DNA of 64,000 nt from Acidovorax sp. YS12 (GCA_021496925.1 CP053915.1:2557001-2621000), one strand, 5' to 3'; counted from the first letter of the stretch, positions 24,794-33,893 are shown. Program-made: numbers and translations. The notes: generated from the letters alone by a model not told the origin.

Positions 24794-24830
24794 CAAAAAA
24801 CGCCCCTCCAACCACGCGGCAGAAGGGGCG
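24794..24830 (-). terminator. intergenic hairpin/attenuator between gltI and gltJ
   Basis: On the minus strand: CGCCCCTTC, a 12-base loop, GGAGGGGCG, then TTTTTT. This is an intrinsic-terminator shape inside the operon. Partial termination here would raise the ratio of binding protein to permease, a common arrangement in ABC uptake operons. Confidence 0.75.
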
Positions 24831-24847
24831 GAGCATGGAAACGCCGC

Positions 24848-25747
24848 TTACTTGACTTCGTAAGCCTCCATCGGCTTGTCGTTGGGGTGTGCCCAGGCTT
24901 CCTTGGTGGCGTCGGACAGCGGCAGGCCGATCTTCACGTTGGCCGGGGGAATCGGCTCCAGGAACCACTTGTCATACAGCTTGCCCAGGCTGCCATCGGC
25001 GATCTGGCGCTTGATGGAGTCGTCCACGGCCTTCTTGAAGGCCGGGTCGTCCTTGCGCAGCATGCAGGCGATGGGCTCGACCGACAGCACTTCGCCGACG
25101 ATCTTGTAGTCGGCGGGGCTCTTGGACTTGGAGATGTTGGCGGCCAGGATGGAGCCGTCCATGATGAAGGCGTCGGCGCGGCCGGTCTCCAGCATCAGGA
25201 AGCTGTCGGCGTGGTCCTTGCCCATCACTTCCTTGAAGGTCAGGCCATCGGCGCGCTTGTTCTTGCGCAGCGTCTGCACCGAGGTCGTGCCCGTCGTGGT
25301 GACGATGGTCTTGCCGTTCAGGTCCTTGATGCCGGTGATGCCGGACTTGGCGTTCACGGCGATGCGCACTTCCTCCACGTAGGTGGTCACGGCAAAGGCC
25401 ACTTCCTTCTGGCGGGCCGCGCTGTTGGTGGTGGAGCCGCACTCGATGTCCACCGTGCCGTTGGTCACCAGCGGGATGCGGTTCTGCGACGTCACGGGCT
25501 GGTACTTGATCTCCATCTTGGCCAGGCCCAGCTGCTTCTGGATGTCGGCCAGCACGCGCTCGCCCATCTCGGTATGGAAGCCGACGTACTTGCCATTGCC
25601 CAGGGTATAGCCCAGGCCCGAGGACTCGCGCACGCCCAGCGTGACCGCGCCCGAGGACTTGATCTTGGCCAGGGTGTCGTTGGCCTGGGCGAAGGCTGCG
25701 GTTGCGGCCAGCGCGGTGACGGCCACCGCCAGCAATTGCTTCTTCAT
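24848..25747 (-). CDS. gltI: glutamate/aspartate-type periplasmic binding protein
   Basis: A 299-aa solute-binding protein of family 3. The signal peptide is residues 1-21 (cleavage after AFAQA), giving a periplasmic protein. Family features include LGVRESSGLGYTLGNGKYVGF, the ligand-region VDIECGSTTNSAARQKEVAF and the C-terminal YDKWFLEPIPP. Homologues bind glutamate and aspartate, with some binding glutamine. AAGGAG precedes ATG. It is the first gene of the operon. A paralogue with the same CGSTTNN motif is encoded just upstream on the same strand. Confidence 0.9.
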   Translation of the reverse strand: MKKQLLAVAVTALAATAAFAQANDTLAKIKSSGAVTLGVRESSGLGYTLGNGKYVGFHTEMGERVLADIQKQLGLAKMEIKYQPVTSQNRIPLVTNGTVDIECGSTTNSAARQKEVAFAVTTYVEEVRIAVNAKSGITGIKDLNGKTIVTTTGTTSVQTLRKNKRADGLTFKEVMGKDHADSFLMLETGRADAFIMDGSILAANISKSKSPADYKIVGEVLSVEPIACMLRKDDPAFKKAVDDSIKRQIADGSLGKLYDKWFLEPIPPANVKIGLPLSDATKEAWAHPNDKPMEAYEVK

Positions 25748-25852
25748 ACAAACTCCTTATGGGTGAAGCGAAGGGAAGGTTGGGAGCGCGGGCCCGCGGT
25801 TCTTGGCCGCACGGTCCACGCCTATCGAAACGACAGGATAAGAGGTATAGCC

Positions 25853-26740
25853 CTAAAAGGGGACCTGATCCGTAGGGTATTTCCAGAAGTCCCGCAGCAA
25901 ATAGCTTACCGGGAGATGCAACGCCCTGCCCTGCGGCGGGATGGGCTGCATGAACCACTTGTCATAGATGGCCAGGATCTCGCGGCTGGTGATCAGGCGG
26001 CGCATTTCCTCGTCCACGACTTGCTTGAAGGCAGCGTCCTGCCTGGGCAGCGCGATGGCCAGGGCCTCGGTGGTCAGGAAGCGGCCCTCGACCTTGAGCG
26101 CCTTGGGGTCGGGGCGGCTGGCCGCCAGGCTGTAGAGCAGCACGTCGTCCATGGCGAAAGCGTCGGCCTCGCCCTTCTCGACCATCTCCACGGCGCGGGC
26201 GTGGTCCGGCGCCTCCAGCAGCGTGAAGCCCATGAGACGCTCGCGGCCAGCCTTCTCGGCCACCTTGTAGGCCGTCGTTCCGCGCGTGGACACCAGCTTC
26301 TTGCCCGCCAGGTCTTCCATGCGCGTGACCTTGCTGGACGCCTTCATGAGCAGGCGCGTGCCGGTGATGAAATGGGGAATGGTGAACGCCACCTTCTCCC
26401 GGCGCTCGGCATTGTTGGTGGTGGAGCCGCACTCCAGGTCCGCCTTGCCCTGCTCGACCATGGCCATGCGGTTTTCCGGCGTGACTTGCAGGAATGCGAC
26501 GGCCATGTCCTTCATGCCGGTTTTCCTGCGCACGGCCTCGGCCAGCCGCAGGCACAGGTCGACGGCATAGCCCATTGGCTTGCCCTCGTGCACGTAGGAG
26601 AAAGGAACCGAGGACGCGCGGTGCGCCAGCACCAGCTTGCCCCCCGCCGCGACCCGGTCGAGCACGCCCTGCGCGCCAGCACCCGCGGTACAGCACAGCA
26701 GCGCGAAGCCCAATGCCATGCCCAAGTGCTGCTTCTTCAT
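25853..26740 (-). CDS. second family-3 amino-acid-binding protein
   Basis: A 295-aa periplasmic binding protein related to GltI. The signal peptide covers residues 1-23 (up to AGAGA). It shares the ligand-region ADLECGSTTNNAERREKVAF and the tail YDKWFMQPIPPQG. It has no permease or ATPase of its own nearby and probably feeds the adjacent GltJKL complex with another ligand, or acts as a sensor. The start at 26740 is chosen for the signal peptide; the longer frame is not protein-like. It is 105 bases upstream of gltI, so cotranscription is possible. Confidence 0.85.
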   Translation of the reverse strand: MKKQHLGMALGFALLCCTAGAGAQGVLDRVAAGGKLVLAHRASSVPFSYVHEGKPMGYAVDLCLRLAEAVRRKTGMKDMAVAFLQVTPENRMAMVEQGKADLECGSTTNNAERREKVAFTIPHFITGTRLLMKASSKVTRMEDLAGKKLVSTRGTTAYKVAEKAGRERLMGFTLLEAPDHARAVEMVEKGEADAFAMDDVLLYSLAASRPDPKALKVEGRFLTTEALAIALPRQDAAFKQVVDEEMRRLITSREILAIYDKWFMQPIPPQGRALHLPVSYLLRDFWKYPTDQVPF

Positions 26741-26936
26741 GTGACGGCTCCGTACCGAGGTCCTGCTTGTAACAAAGGGTGGCGTCTTTTGGACGCATCC
26801 CAAGGGGGTGTGCTGCGCCGTGGCGGCCTGTACGGCGACCCTGCCGCGCAGCAAGGTTGCAGACTGTAAGAGCACACCCGGGCAAATGCCAATGCCGATT
26901 ACAAAACAGGATTATGCAGAATTTTTATGTCCGTAT

Positions 26937-27878
26937 TTACCCTAGGCATGGGGCGCCATGCGCCTGCAGGTGGGCCCAAAGGGCCTGGGCCGTGCCCTGG
27001 GGCACGTCCTTGCCCATGGGCCGCTCGCGGTAGGCGCGCACGTCCATCACCATCTGCAGCGGCTCCCGCAGCTCGGCGGGCGCGGCACCCACCAGCTTGC
27101 CCGCCGCCAGTTCCTTGCGCACGGCGCTCGACGGCAGGAAGGCGACGCCGTGGCCTTCCAGGGCCATGGCCTTGAGCCCCTCGGCCATGTCGGTCTCGTA
27201 GACCCGGTCGAGGTGGATCGGGATGCCCGACTGCTTGAGGATCAGGTCGGTCAAATGCCCCAGATAGGCCCCCGCCGCGTAACCCAGGTAGGGCAGCGGC
27301 AGCTGCGCTGCGCCAGGCAGGCGGTACAGCGGCTGGCCCTGTGCATCGGGCTTGGCATAGGGCGCCAGGGCCTCCTGCCCCAGGCTCACCATCTCATAGC
27401 GCTCCGCATCCAGCTGGATCGGCTGCGAGGGATGGTGGTAGGCGATCAGCAGGTCGCAGCCCCCCTCGACCAGGCGCATCACCGCATCGTGCACGTTCAG
27501 CGCGATCAGGCGGCTCTTGAACGGGCCGAACTGCGCGTGCAGCTCCGACACCCAGGCCGGGAAGAACGTGAACGCCAGCGTGTGCGGCACGGCGAAGGCC
27601 ACCACGTCCTTGCCCGAACTGGTGTGCGCGCGCAGCATGGCGCGCGTGTTGTGCAGGCCCTGCAGCATCTCCAGGGCCTGGTCGTACAGCGTCTTGCCTG
27701 CGGGGGTGAGCCGCGTGGGGTAGGAGCTGCGATCGACCAGGTCGGTGCCGGCCCAGGCCTCCAGCGCCTGGATGCGGCGCGAGAACGCCGGCTGCGTCAC
27801 ATGGCGCAACTGCGCCGAGCGGCTGAAACTGCGCGTTTCCGCCAGGCTGACAAAGTCCTCTAACCACTTGGTTTCCAT
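26937..27878 (-). CDS. LysR-family transcriptional regulator
   Basis: A 313-aa LysR-type regulator with the N-terminal winged helix (METKWLEDFVSLAETRSFSR, HVTQPAFSRRIQALEAW) and a periplasmic-binding-like effector domain over about 90-300. The start at 27878 matches the usual LysR length. It is transcribed towards the orphan binding protein and glt genes, 196 bases from the next start, so amino-acid uptake is one likely target. The divergent TRAP operon starting at 28064 is another. The effector is unknown. Confidence 0.88.
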   Translation of the reverse strand: METKWLEDFVSLAETRSFSRSAQLRHVTQPAFSRRIQALEAWAGTDLVDRSSYPTRLTPAGKTLYDQALEMLQGLHNTRAMLRAHTSSGKDVVAFAVPHTLAFTFFPAWVSELHAQFGPFKSRLIALNVHDAVMRLVEGGCDLLIAYHHPSQPIQLDAERYEMVSLGQEALAPYAKPDAQGQPLYRLPGAAQLPLPYLGYAAGAYLGHLTDLILKQSGIPIHLDRVYETDMAEGLKAMALEGHGVAFLPSSAVRKELAAGKLVGAAPAELREPLQMVMDVRAYRERPMGKDVPQGTAQALWAHLQAHGAPCLG

Positions 27879-28063
27879 GCGCGGCATTATCCGCCCGGGA
27901 CATGGCGGCACGGAAAAGCCACGGGCCTGCGCCCGCGCGGCCCGCGCCGCATAATCTGCAGCGCGGCGCCTACCCGGCGCCCTTCCCCGGCCCCAGGTGC
28001 AAAACGCTGCGGGGCAGCGAGATCCGCATTCGCCATGTTCGCCTTTTCCGACTCACTGCACCC

Positions 28064-28606
28064 ATGTCCCCCACACCTCCCGCCGGGCCGCAAGACGACG
28101 CGCCCCGCCCTGACGAGCCGCGTTCGCTGCGCCTGGAAGACTGGCTCACCGTCATCGTGATGGCGCTGCTGGCGCTGATCACCTTCGCCAACGTGATCGT
28201 GCGCTACTTCACCGACACCTCGTTCGCCTGGACCGAGGAGATTTCGGTGTTCCTGATGATCGTGCTCGCGCTCGTCGCCGGCTCGGCCGCCGTGGCGCGC
28301 GACGTGCACATCCGCATCGAATGGTTCGCCGAGGGCGGCTCCGCGCGCCGCCGCCAGGCGCTGGCGCGCTTCGGCGCGCTCATGGTGGCGCTGCTGTTCG
28401 GCGTGATCGCCGTGCTCAGCGTGCGCGTGGTGTGGGACGACTTCCGCTTCGAGGAGACCTCGCCCGGCATCGGCGTGCCGCAGTGGTGGTACTCGGTGTG
28501 GCTGCCCGTGTTCTCGGCGCTCATCGCCTGGCGCGCCATCGGCCTGTTCATCCGCCGCGGCCGCCAGGCGCCGCCGGAAAACCACCACGGGGACTTCCAG
28601 GCATGA
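28064..28606 (+). CDS. TRAP transporter small permease (DctQ-type)
   Basis: A 180-aa four-helix membrane protein of the DctQ family, with the typical EEISVFLMIVLALVAGSAAVARD segment, in which the conserved Glu pair and Arg-Asp appear. It forms the membrane complex with the large DctM subunit. ATG 28064 is chosen from the start of the soluble N-tail before the first helix. The upstream frame is not protein-like, but the ribosome site is weak. The stop overlaps the next start (ATGA), so coupling is certain. Confidence 0.88.
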   Translation: MSPTPPAGPQDDAPRPDEPRSLRLEDWLTVIVMALLALITFANVIVRYFTDTSFAWTEEISVFLMIVLALVAGSAAVARDVHIRIEWFAEGGSARRRQALARFGALMVALLFGVIAVLSVRVVWDDFRFEETSPGIGVPQWWYSVWLPVFSALIAWRAIGLFIRRGRQAPPENHHGDFQA

Positions 28607-29901
28607 TCGCCACCCTGCTGTTCGTGGCTTTCCTGGCCATGATGTTCGTGGGCGTGCCCATCGGCGCGGCCCTGGGGCTGGCGGGCGCGGCCTGCATCGC
28701 GCTGGCCAACGCCGATGCGCAGTGGTTCGGCCTGCTGGCCGTGCCGCAGAACTTTTACGCCGGGCTGGGCAAGTACCCGCTGCTGGCCATCCCGATGTTC
28801 GTGCTCGTGGGCTCGATCTTCGACCGCTCGGGCGTGGCACTGCGGCTGGTGAACTTCGCCGTGTCCATCGTCGGGCGCGGCCCCGGCATGCTGCCGCTGG
28901 TGGCCATCACCGTGGCCATGTTCCTGGGCGGCATCTCGGGCTCGGGCCCGGCCAACGCGGCCGCCGTGGGCGGCGTGATGATCGCTGCCATGAGCCGCGC
29001 CGGCTACCCCGGCAGCTTCTCGGCCAGCGTGGTGGGCGCGGCGGCGGCCACCGACATCCTGATCCCGCCCTCGGTGGCGTTCATCATCTACTCGGTGCTG
29101 GTGCCCGGCGCCTCGGTGCCCGCGCTGTTCGCGGCCGGCATGGTGCCGGGCGTGCTCGCGGGCATCGCGCTGATCGTGCCCGCCGTGTGGATGGCGCGCC
29201 GGCACAAGATGGGCGCGCTGGAGGCCGACATGCCGCGCCCGCCGTTCTGGCAGAGCCTCAAGGAAGCCCTGTGGGGCCTGGCCGCGCCGGTGCTGATCCT
29301 GGGCGGCATGCGCGCGGGCTGGTTCACGCCCACCGAGGCCGCCGTGGTGGCAGTGTTCTACGGCCTGTTCGTGGGCATGGCGGTCCACCGCACGATCAAG
29401 GTGCGCGACCTCTTCCCCATCCTGCGCGAGGCGGGCGAGCTGTCGGCCGTGATCCTCATCGTGGTCTCGCTCGCGGGCATCTTCGCGTTCTCGCTGTCCA
29501 CGCTGGGCGTGATCGACCCGGTGGCGAATGCCATCGTGCACTCGGGCCTGGGCGAATACGGCGTGCTGGCGCTCTTGATTCTGCTGCTCATCACCGTGGG
29601 CATGTTCCTCGACGGCATCTCGATCTTCCTGATCTTCGTGCCGCTGCTGCTGCCCATCATGCAGCACTACGGCTGGGACCCGGTGTGGTTCGGCGTGATC
29701 CTCACGCTGAAGGTGGCGCTGGGCCAGTTCACGCCGCCGCTGGCCGTGAACCTGATGGTGTCGTGCCGCATCGCCGGCGTGCGCATGGAGTCCACCGTGC
29801 GCTGGGTCGGCCCGATGCTGCTGGCCATGTTCCTGGTCATGGTGGCCGTGATCGCCTTCCCGCAACTCGCCCTGTGGCTGCCGGCCAAGCTGGGCTACTG
29901 A
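28603..29901 (+). CDS. TRAP transporter large permease (DctM-type)
   Basis: A 432-aa DctM subunit with about 12 hydrophobic segments. It contains the family signature around LGGISGSGPANAAAVGGVM and the second-half repeat QFTPPLAVNLMVSCRIAG. It is the sodium-coupled transport channel that accepts substrate from the DctP-type binding protein encoded next. The overlap with the DctQ gene (ATGA) and the 22-base gap to dctP show one operon. Substrates are likely to be C4-dicarboxylates or related organic acids, but this is unproven. Confidence 0.92.
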   Translation: MIATLLFVAFLAMMFVGVPIGAALGLAGAACIALANADAQWFGLLAVPQNFYAGLGKYPLLAIPMFVLVGSIFDRSGVALRLVNFAVSIVGRGPGMLPLVAITVAMFLGGISGSGPANAAAVGGVMIAAMSRAGYPGSFSASVVGAAAATDILIPPSVAFIIYSVLVPGASVPALFAAGMVPGVLAGIALIVPAVWMARRHKMGALEADMPRPPFWQSLKEALWGLAAPVLILGGMRAGWFTPTEAAVVAVFYGLFVGMAVHRTIKVRDLFPILREAGELSAVILIVVSLAGIFAFSLSTLGVIDPVANAIVHSGLGEYGVLALLILLLITVGMFLDGISIFLIFVPLLLPIMQHYGWDPVWFGVILTLKVALGQFTPPLAVNLMVSCRIAGVRMESTVRWVGPMLLAMFLVMVAVIAFPQLALWLPAKLGY

Positions 29902-29923
29902 TTTTTCCCAAGGAGACTGTCTG

Positions 29924-30955
29924 ATGAAACTGCGTACCTTCCTCGCCTCGGCCGTAGCCGCCGCCGCGGCACTCGCCTTCGCCACGCCCGCGCTGGCGCA
30001 GAACTACAAGAGCGAATACCGCATGTCGCTGGTGCTCGGCACGGCCTTCCCCTGGGGCAAGGGCGGCGAGATCTGGGCCGCCAAGGTCAAGGAAAAGACC
30101 CAGGGCCGCATCAACATCAAGCTCTACCCCGGCGTGTCGCTGATCCAGGGCGACCAGACGCGCGAATTCAGCGCGCTGCGCCAGGGCGTGATCGACATGG
30201 CCGTGGGCTCGACCATCAACTGGTCGCCCCAGGTCAAGCAGCTCAACCTGTTCTCGCTGCCCTTCCTGTTCCCCGACTACGCCGCCGTGGACGCGGTGAC
30301 GCAGGGCGAGGTCGGCAAGAGCCTCTTCGCCACGCTGGAGAAGGCCGGCGTGGTGCCGCTGGCCTGGGGCGAGAACGGCTACCGCGAGATCAGCAACTCC
30401 AAGCACGCCATCAAGAGCCCGGCCGACCTCAAGGGCCTGAAGATCCGCGTGGTGGGCTCGCCGCTGTTCCTCGACACCTTCACCGCCCTGGGCGCCAACC
30501 CCACGCAGATGAGCTGGGCCGACGCCCAGCCCGCCATGGCCAGCGGCGCCGTGGACGGCCAGGAGAACCCCATCTCGGTGTACCAGGCCGCCAAGCTGCA
30601 CACCGTGGCGCAGAAGCACATCACCATGTGGGGCTACATGAACGACCCGCTGGTCTTCGTGGTGAACAAGGACATCTGGAACAGCTGGACGCCCGCCGAC
30701 CGCGAGGCCGTGCGCCAGGCCGCCATCGAGGCCGGTAAGGAAGAAATCGCCATCGCGCGCAAGGGCATGGTCGAGGAAGGCAAGCCGCTGCTCAAGGAAA
30801 TCGCCGCCCACGGCGTGACCATCACCCAGCTCAGCCCCGCCGAGCGCGAAGCCTTCGTCAAGGCCACGCGCCCGGTGCACGACAAGTGGAAGAACCAGAT
30901 CGGCGCCGACCTGGTGCAGGCGGCCGAAAAGGCCATCGCCGCGCGCAAGCCGTAA
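29924..30955 (+). CDS. TRAP transporter substrate-binding protein (DctP-type)
   Basis: A 343-aa periplasmic protein with a signal peptide of about 25 residues ending AALAFATPALA. It contains the DctP-family pattern FPWGKGGEIWAAKVKEKTQGRI and the ligand-binding Arg region GLKIRVVGSPLF, where Arg usually binds the substrate carboxylate. An AAGGAGACTG ribosome site precedes ATG. It is the third and last gene of the TRAP operon; a long perfect hairpin follows. Confidence 0.93.
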   Translation: MKLRTFLASAVAAAAALAFATPALAQNYKSEYRMSLVLGTAFPWGKGGEIWAAKVKEKTQGRINIKLYPGVSLIQGDQTREFSALRQGVIDMAVGSTINWSPQVKQLNLFSLPFLFPDYAAVDAVTQGEVGKSLFATLEKAGVVPLAWGENGYREISNSKHAIKSPADLKGLKIRVVGSPLFLDTFTALGANPTQMSWADAQPAMASGAVDGQENPISVYQAAKLHTVAQKHITMWGYMNDPLVFVVNKDIWNSWTPADREAVRQAAIEAGKEEIAIARKGMVEEGKPLLKEIAAHGVTITQLSPAEREAFVKATRPVHDKWKNQIGADLVQAAEKAIAARKP

Positions 30956-30963
30956 CGCTATCA

Positions 30964-31012
30964 AAAAAAGAGCTTCTGGCGCTTGCCTGGCAAGCGCCAG
31001 AAGCTCTTTTTT
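30964..31012. terminator. 24-bp perfect palindrome with A/T tails (bidirectional terminator, repeat-derived)
   Basis: Arms 30964-30987 and 30989-31012 are perfect reverse complements around a single T, starting with six A and ending with six T. The core GCTTCTGGCGCTTGCC is a rearranged form of the dispersed repeat, as if one arm had been corrected to match the other. It terminates the TRAP operon 8 bases after its stop. Confidence 0.85.
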
Positions 31013-31141
31013 ATTCAAACTATTGGGCCCAGCGGCGCCCCTGCGCGCGCCGTGCCACGCGCGTAACTCCCACCCTGGCGGCCGGATGATCTGGGATAAA
31101 TTGCCTGCGAGAACGTGTTCACGGGCTCTTCGAGGAGGGGC

Positions 31142-33829
31142 ATGCGACATTTCCTGCTCGCGGCGGCGCTGTGGCTGCTGGCGTGCCTTGCCGCGGTCAT
31201 CGGCGCCGAAGCCTATGACCGCGATCGCGCGCGCCAGGCCGCGCTGAACGAACTGCAAGGCCAGCTCGACGCGCATGGCGCGCGCCTGCAGGCGCGCCTG
31301 GACGGCATCGCCCGGCACAACCGCGCGCTGGCACAGGCGCTGGCGCACGACGCCGGCATGTCCCCCACCGCCCTGGAGGCCCTGGCGGCGCAGGCCGTGG
31401 CCGAGGAGCCGCTGCTCGCCAGCGTGCTGGTGTCGCGCCACGCCAAGGCGGTTTTCGTCTACCCGCAGCAGGGCAATGAAGCCATCGTCGGGCTGAACTA
31501 CGACCTGCGGCCGGAGTTCATGGCCAGCTTCAAGCGCGCGAGCGAAACGCGCGCCACTGCCTTCGACGTGCCGGTGCGCCTGATCCAGACCGGCAAGGAC
31601 GGCATCATCGCCCGCACCGCCGTGTTCGTGCACCTGCCCAGCAGCGGCGAGGACGTGCTCTGGGGCCACGTGTCCATGGGCGTGGACCTGGAGCGGCTGC
31701 TGCGCTCCGCCGGGTTCCTGGCGCCCCAGGCTGGCTTCGCCCTGGCCATCCGCAGCGCGCTGCCGCAGCAGCACGCCCGCCCGGTCTTCGGCGACCCCGC
31801 CGTGTTCCAGGGCCCGCACGCCCAGGCGCGCCTGGCGCTGAGCGACAGCACCTGGGACATCGGCGCGGCGCCGCTGCACCCCGCCGCCTACCCGCCAGGC
31901 CGCGCCTGGGCGCTGCGCGCGGCCGGCCTGTGCCTGGCTCTGGCGCCCCTCCTCGCGCTCCTGGCGTGGCGGCTGCGCGGCGCGGCGCACCAATCCGCCA
32001 CGGCCCCGGGGCCGCGCCGCTACGGGCTGCGCGCCGTGCTGCTGCTGGCCGTGCTGGTGCCCGTGCCGGTGATGGTGGGCCTGTCGGCCCTGCTGTCCTT
32101 CGAGGCGTCGACCCAGGCGGCGGACGAGCTGGAGCAGCGCCACGCCACCGAGATGGCGCTGCGCATCCACGACCGGGTCACGGCCTTCTTCGACATCCCG
32201 CGCCAGATGGTGATCTACAACGCCGAGCAGTTCCGCGCCGGCCTGCTGCGTACCGACCAGCCCCAGGCAGCGCTGCACAACTTCCTGCTGCAGATGCGGC
32301 GCCAGCCCCTGCTGACCTTCCTGTCCCTGGGCACCACGGAAGGCGATTACTACACCGCCAGCCGCCCGCCGCGCGGCGGCGACAAGGCGCTGAACGTAAT
32401 GCGCTCGAGCAGCGCCACCGGGCACGCGCTGCACATCCAGCGCGTGGACGACGACTACCGTAGCAGCCCGCTCGCGTTCACCGGCAACCGCCATTTCGAC
32501 GTGCGCGACCGGCCCTGGTTCCGGGCCGCGGTGACGGCCAACGCCATCTGCTGGTACCCGGCCTACCGCTACACCATCCAGGACGCCGAGGGCGTTTACG
32601 ACGCCATGGGGATCGGCATGTCGGTGCCGCTGTACGACCAGGGCCGGCGCTTCGTCGGCGTGCTCGCGGCGGACGTGGCGCTGTCGCAGCTGAGCGAGCT
32701 GCTGCGCGAGCTCACGGCCAGCATCGGCGGCGTGGCCTTCCTCACCGAGGGCGACGGCGCGCTCCTGGCCAGCTCCGGCAGCGAGCCGGTGTACCACCTC
32801 GACGGCGAAACGGCGCGGCGCATCCAGGCCGACGCCAGCGAGAACCCCGCCATCCGCAGCGCCCAGGCCACGGTGCGCGCCAGCCAGGCCACCGAGGGCC
32901 GCCAGCGCATCACCGTGCAGGGCGAGCGCTACCTGACCAACTGGCAGACCATCCAGCTCCCCGATGGGCCAGCGCTGACCATCGTCGTCGGCCTGCCGGA
33001 GCGCCATTTCACCGGCCCGGCGCGGGACACGCTGCACACCACCGGCTACCTCACGCTGGCCTTCGGCCTGTTCGGCGTGCTGCTGGCCATGTGGGTGGCC
33101 CAGCGCCTCGCGCAGCCGCTGCTGTCCATCCACCAGTGGGCGCAGCGGCTGGCCCAGGGGCATTGGCAATCCCCGCCGCCCCTGCCCAGCGCGGTGCGCG
33201 AGGTCGCCGACCTGTCGCTGGCCCTGGGCGACATGGCCGAGCACCTGCAGCGCAACACCCAGGAGCTGGAGCAGCGCGTGCACGAGCGCACCGCGGCCCT
33301 GGCCGAGGCCAACCGCCAGCTCGAAGCGCTGGCCGTGACCGACGGGCTCACCGGCATCGCCAACCGGCGGCACTTCGACAGCACGCTGGCGCTGGAGTGG
33401 GCGCGCGCGCAGCGCAGCCAGCAGCCGCTGGCGCTGCTGATGCTCGACGTGGACCTCTTCAAGGACTACAACGACCACTACGGCCACCAGGCGGGCGACG
33501 AGACCCTTAGGGCCATCGCGCAGGTCTTGCTGGAGACCACGCGCCGCGCGGGCGACCTGGCGGCGCGCTACGGCGGGGAGGAGTTCGCCGTCATCGCGGC
33601 CAACACCGGCGCGGCGGCGGCGCGCCAACTGGCCGAGTCGCTGCGCGCCGCCGTGCAGCACCTGGCCATCGCGCACGCCCTGGCGCCGCAGGGCCACGTC
33701 ACGGTGAGCATCGGGCTGGCCCTGCTGGCGCCGGGCCGGCCGGTGCCGGCCCAGACGCTGATCGGCCAGGCCGACGAGGCGCTGTACCGCGCCAAGACCC
33801 TGGGGCGCAACCGGGTGGAGCAGGCGTGA
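31142..33829 (+). CDS. membrane diguanylate cyclase with two sensor regions (CHASE-like, Cache, HAMP, GGDEF)
   Basis: An 895-aa protein. A first membrane segment (3-22) is followed by a CHASE-like periplasmic region (about 40-240; YPQQGNEAIVGLNYDLRPEF), two membrane helices (254-277 and 294-320), a second double-Cache-like region (about 325-625; DRPWFRAAVTANAICWYPAYRY), a fourth helix (633-655), HAMP and coiled coil (656-730), and a GGDEF domain. The active motif is GGEEF at 811-815, and the inhibitory site RAGD at 802-805 is intact, so it should make cyclic di-GMP with product inhibition. GAGGAGGGG before ATG 31142 sets the start over GTG 31115. The ligands are unknown. Confidence 0.88.
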   Translation: MRHFLLAAALWLLACLAAVIGAEAYDRDRARQAALNELQGQLDAHGARLQARLDGIARHNRALAQALAHDAGMSPTALEALAAQAVAEEPLLASVLVSRHAKAVFVYPQQGNEAIVGLNYDLRPEFMASFKRASETRATAFDVPVRLIQTGKDGIIARTAVFVHLPSSGEDVLWGHVSMGVDLERLLRSAGFLAPQAGFALAIRSALPQQHARPVFGDPAVFQGPHAQARLALSDSTWDIGAAPLHPAAYPPGRAWALRAAGLCLALAPLLALLAWRLRGAAHQSATAPGPRRYGLRAVLLLAVLVPVPVMVGLSALLSFEASTQAADELEQRHATEMALRIHDRVTAFFDIPRQMVIYNAEQFRAGLLRTDQPQAALHNFLLQMRRQPLLTFLSLGTTEGDYYTASRPPRGGDKALNVMRSSSATGHALHIQRVDDDYRSSPLAFTGNRHFDVRDRPWFRAAVTANAICWYPAYRYTIQDAEGVYDAMGIGMSVPLYDQGRRFVGVLAADVALSQLSELLRELTASIGGVAFLTEGDGALLASSGSEPVYHLDGETARRIQADASENPAIRSAQATVRASQATEGRQRITVQGERYLTNWQTIQLPDGPALTIVVGLPERHFTGPARDTLHTTGYLTLAFGLFGVLLAMWVAQRLAQPLLSIHQWAQRLAQGHWQSPPPLPSAVREVADLSLALGDMAEHLQRNTQELEQRVHERTAALAEANRQLEALAVTDGLTGIANRRHFDSTLALEWARAQRSQQPLALLMLDVDLFKDYNDHYGHQAGDETLRAIAQVLLETTRRAGDLAARYGGEEFAVIAANTGAAAARQLAESLRAAVQHLAIAHALAPQGHVTVSIGLALLAPGRPVPAQTLIGQADEALYRAKTLGRNRVEQA

Positions 33830-33848
33830 CGGCCAATCACTCCTGAAA

Positions 33849-33893
33849 GCATAGCTGCCAGCGCTTTATGGATAAGGGCTAGAGCCCGTTTTC
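33849..33893 (+). repeat. dispersed palindromic repeat, copy at the DGC/Atm1 convergence
   Basis: Left arm ATAGCTGCCAGCGCTTTAT, right arm AAGGGCTAGAGCCCGTTTTC. It lies between two convergent genes and overlaps the end of the Atm1-type gene. The CTAG of its right arm provides that gene's TAG stop codon and its last residues. Confidence 0.85.

Noticed and set aside
29837..33697. A 1286-codon open frame on the minus strand
   Set aside because: It is antisense to the TRAP binding protein and the diguanylate cyclase, both of which have strong motifs. Long antisense frames are expected in this GC-rich DNA, and its composition is His/Gln/Ala/Gly-rich without domains.
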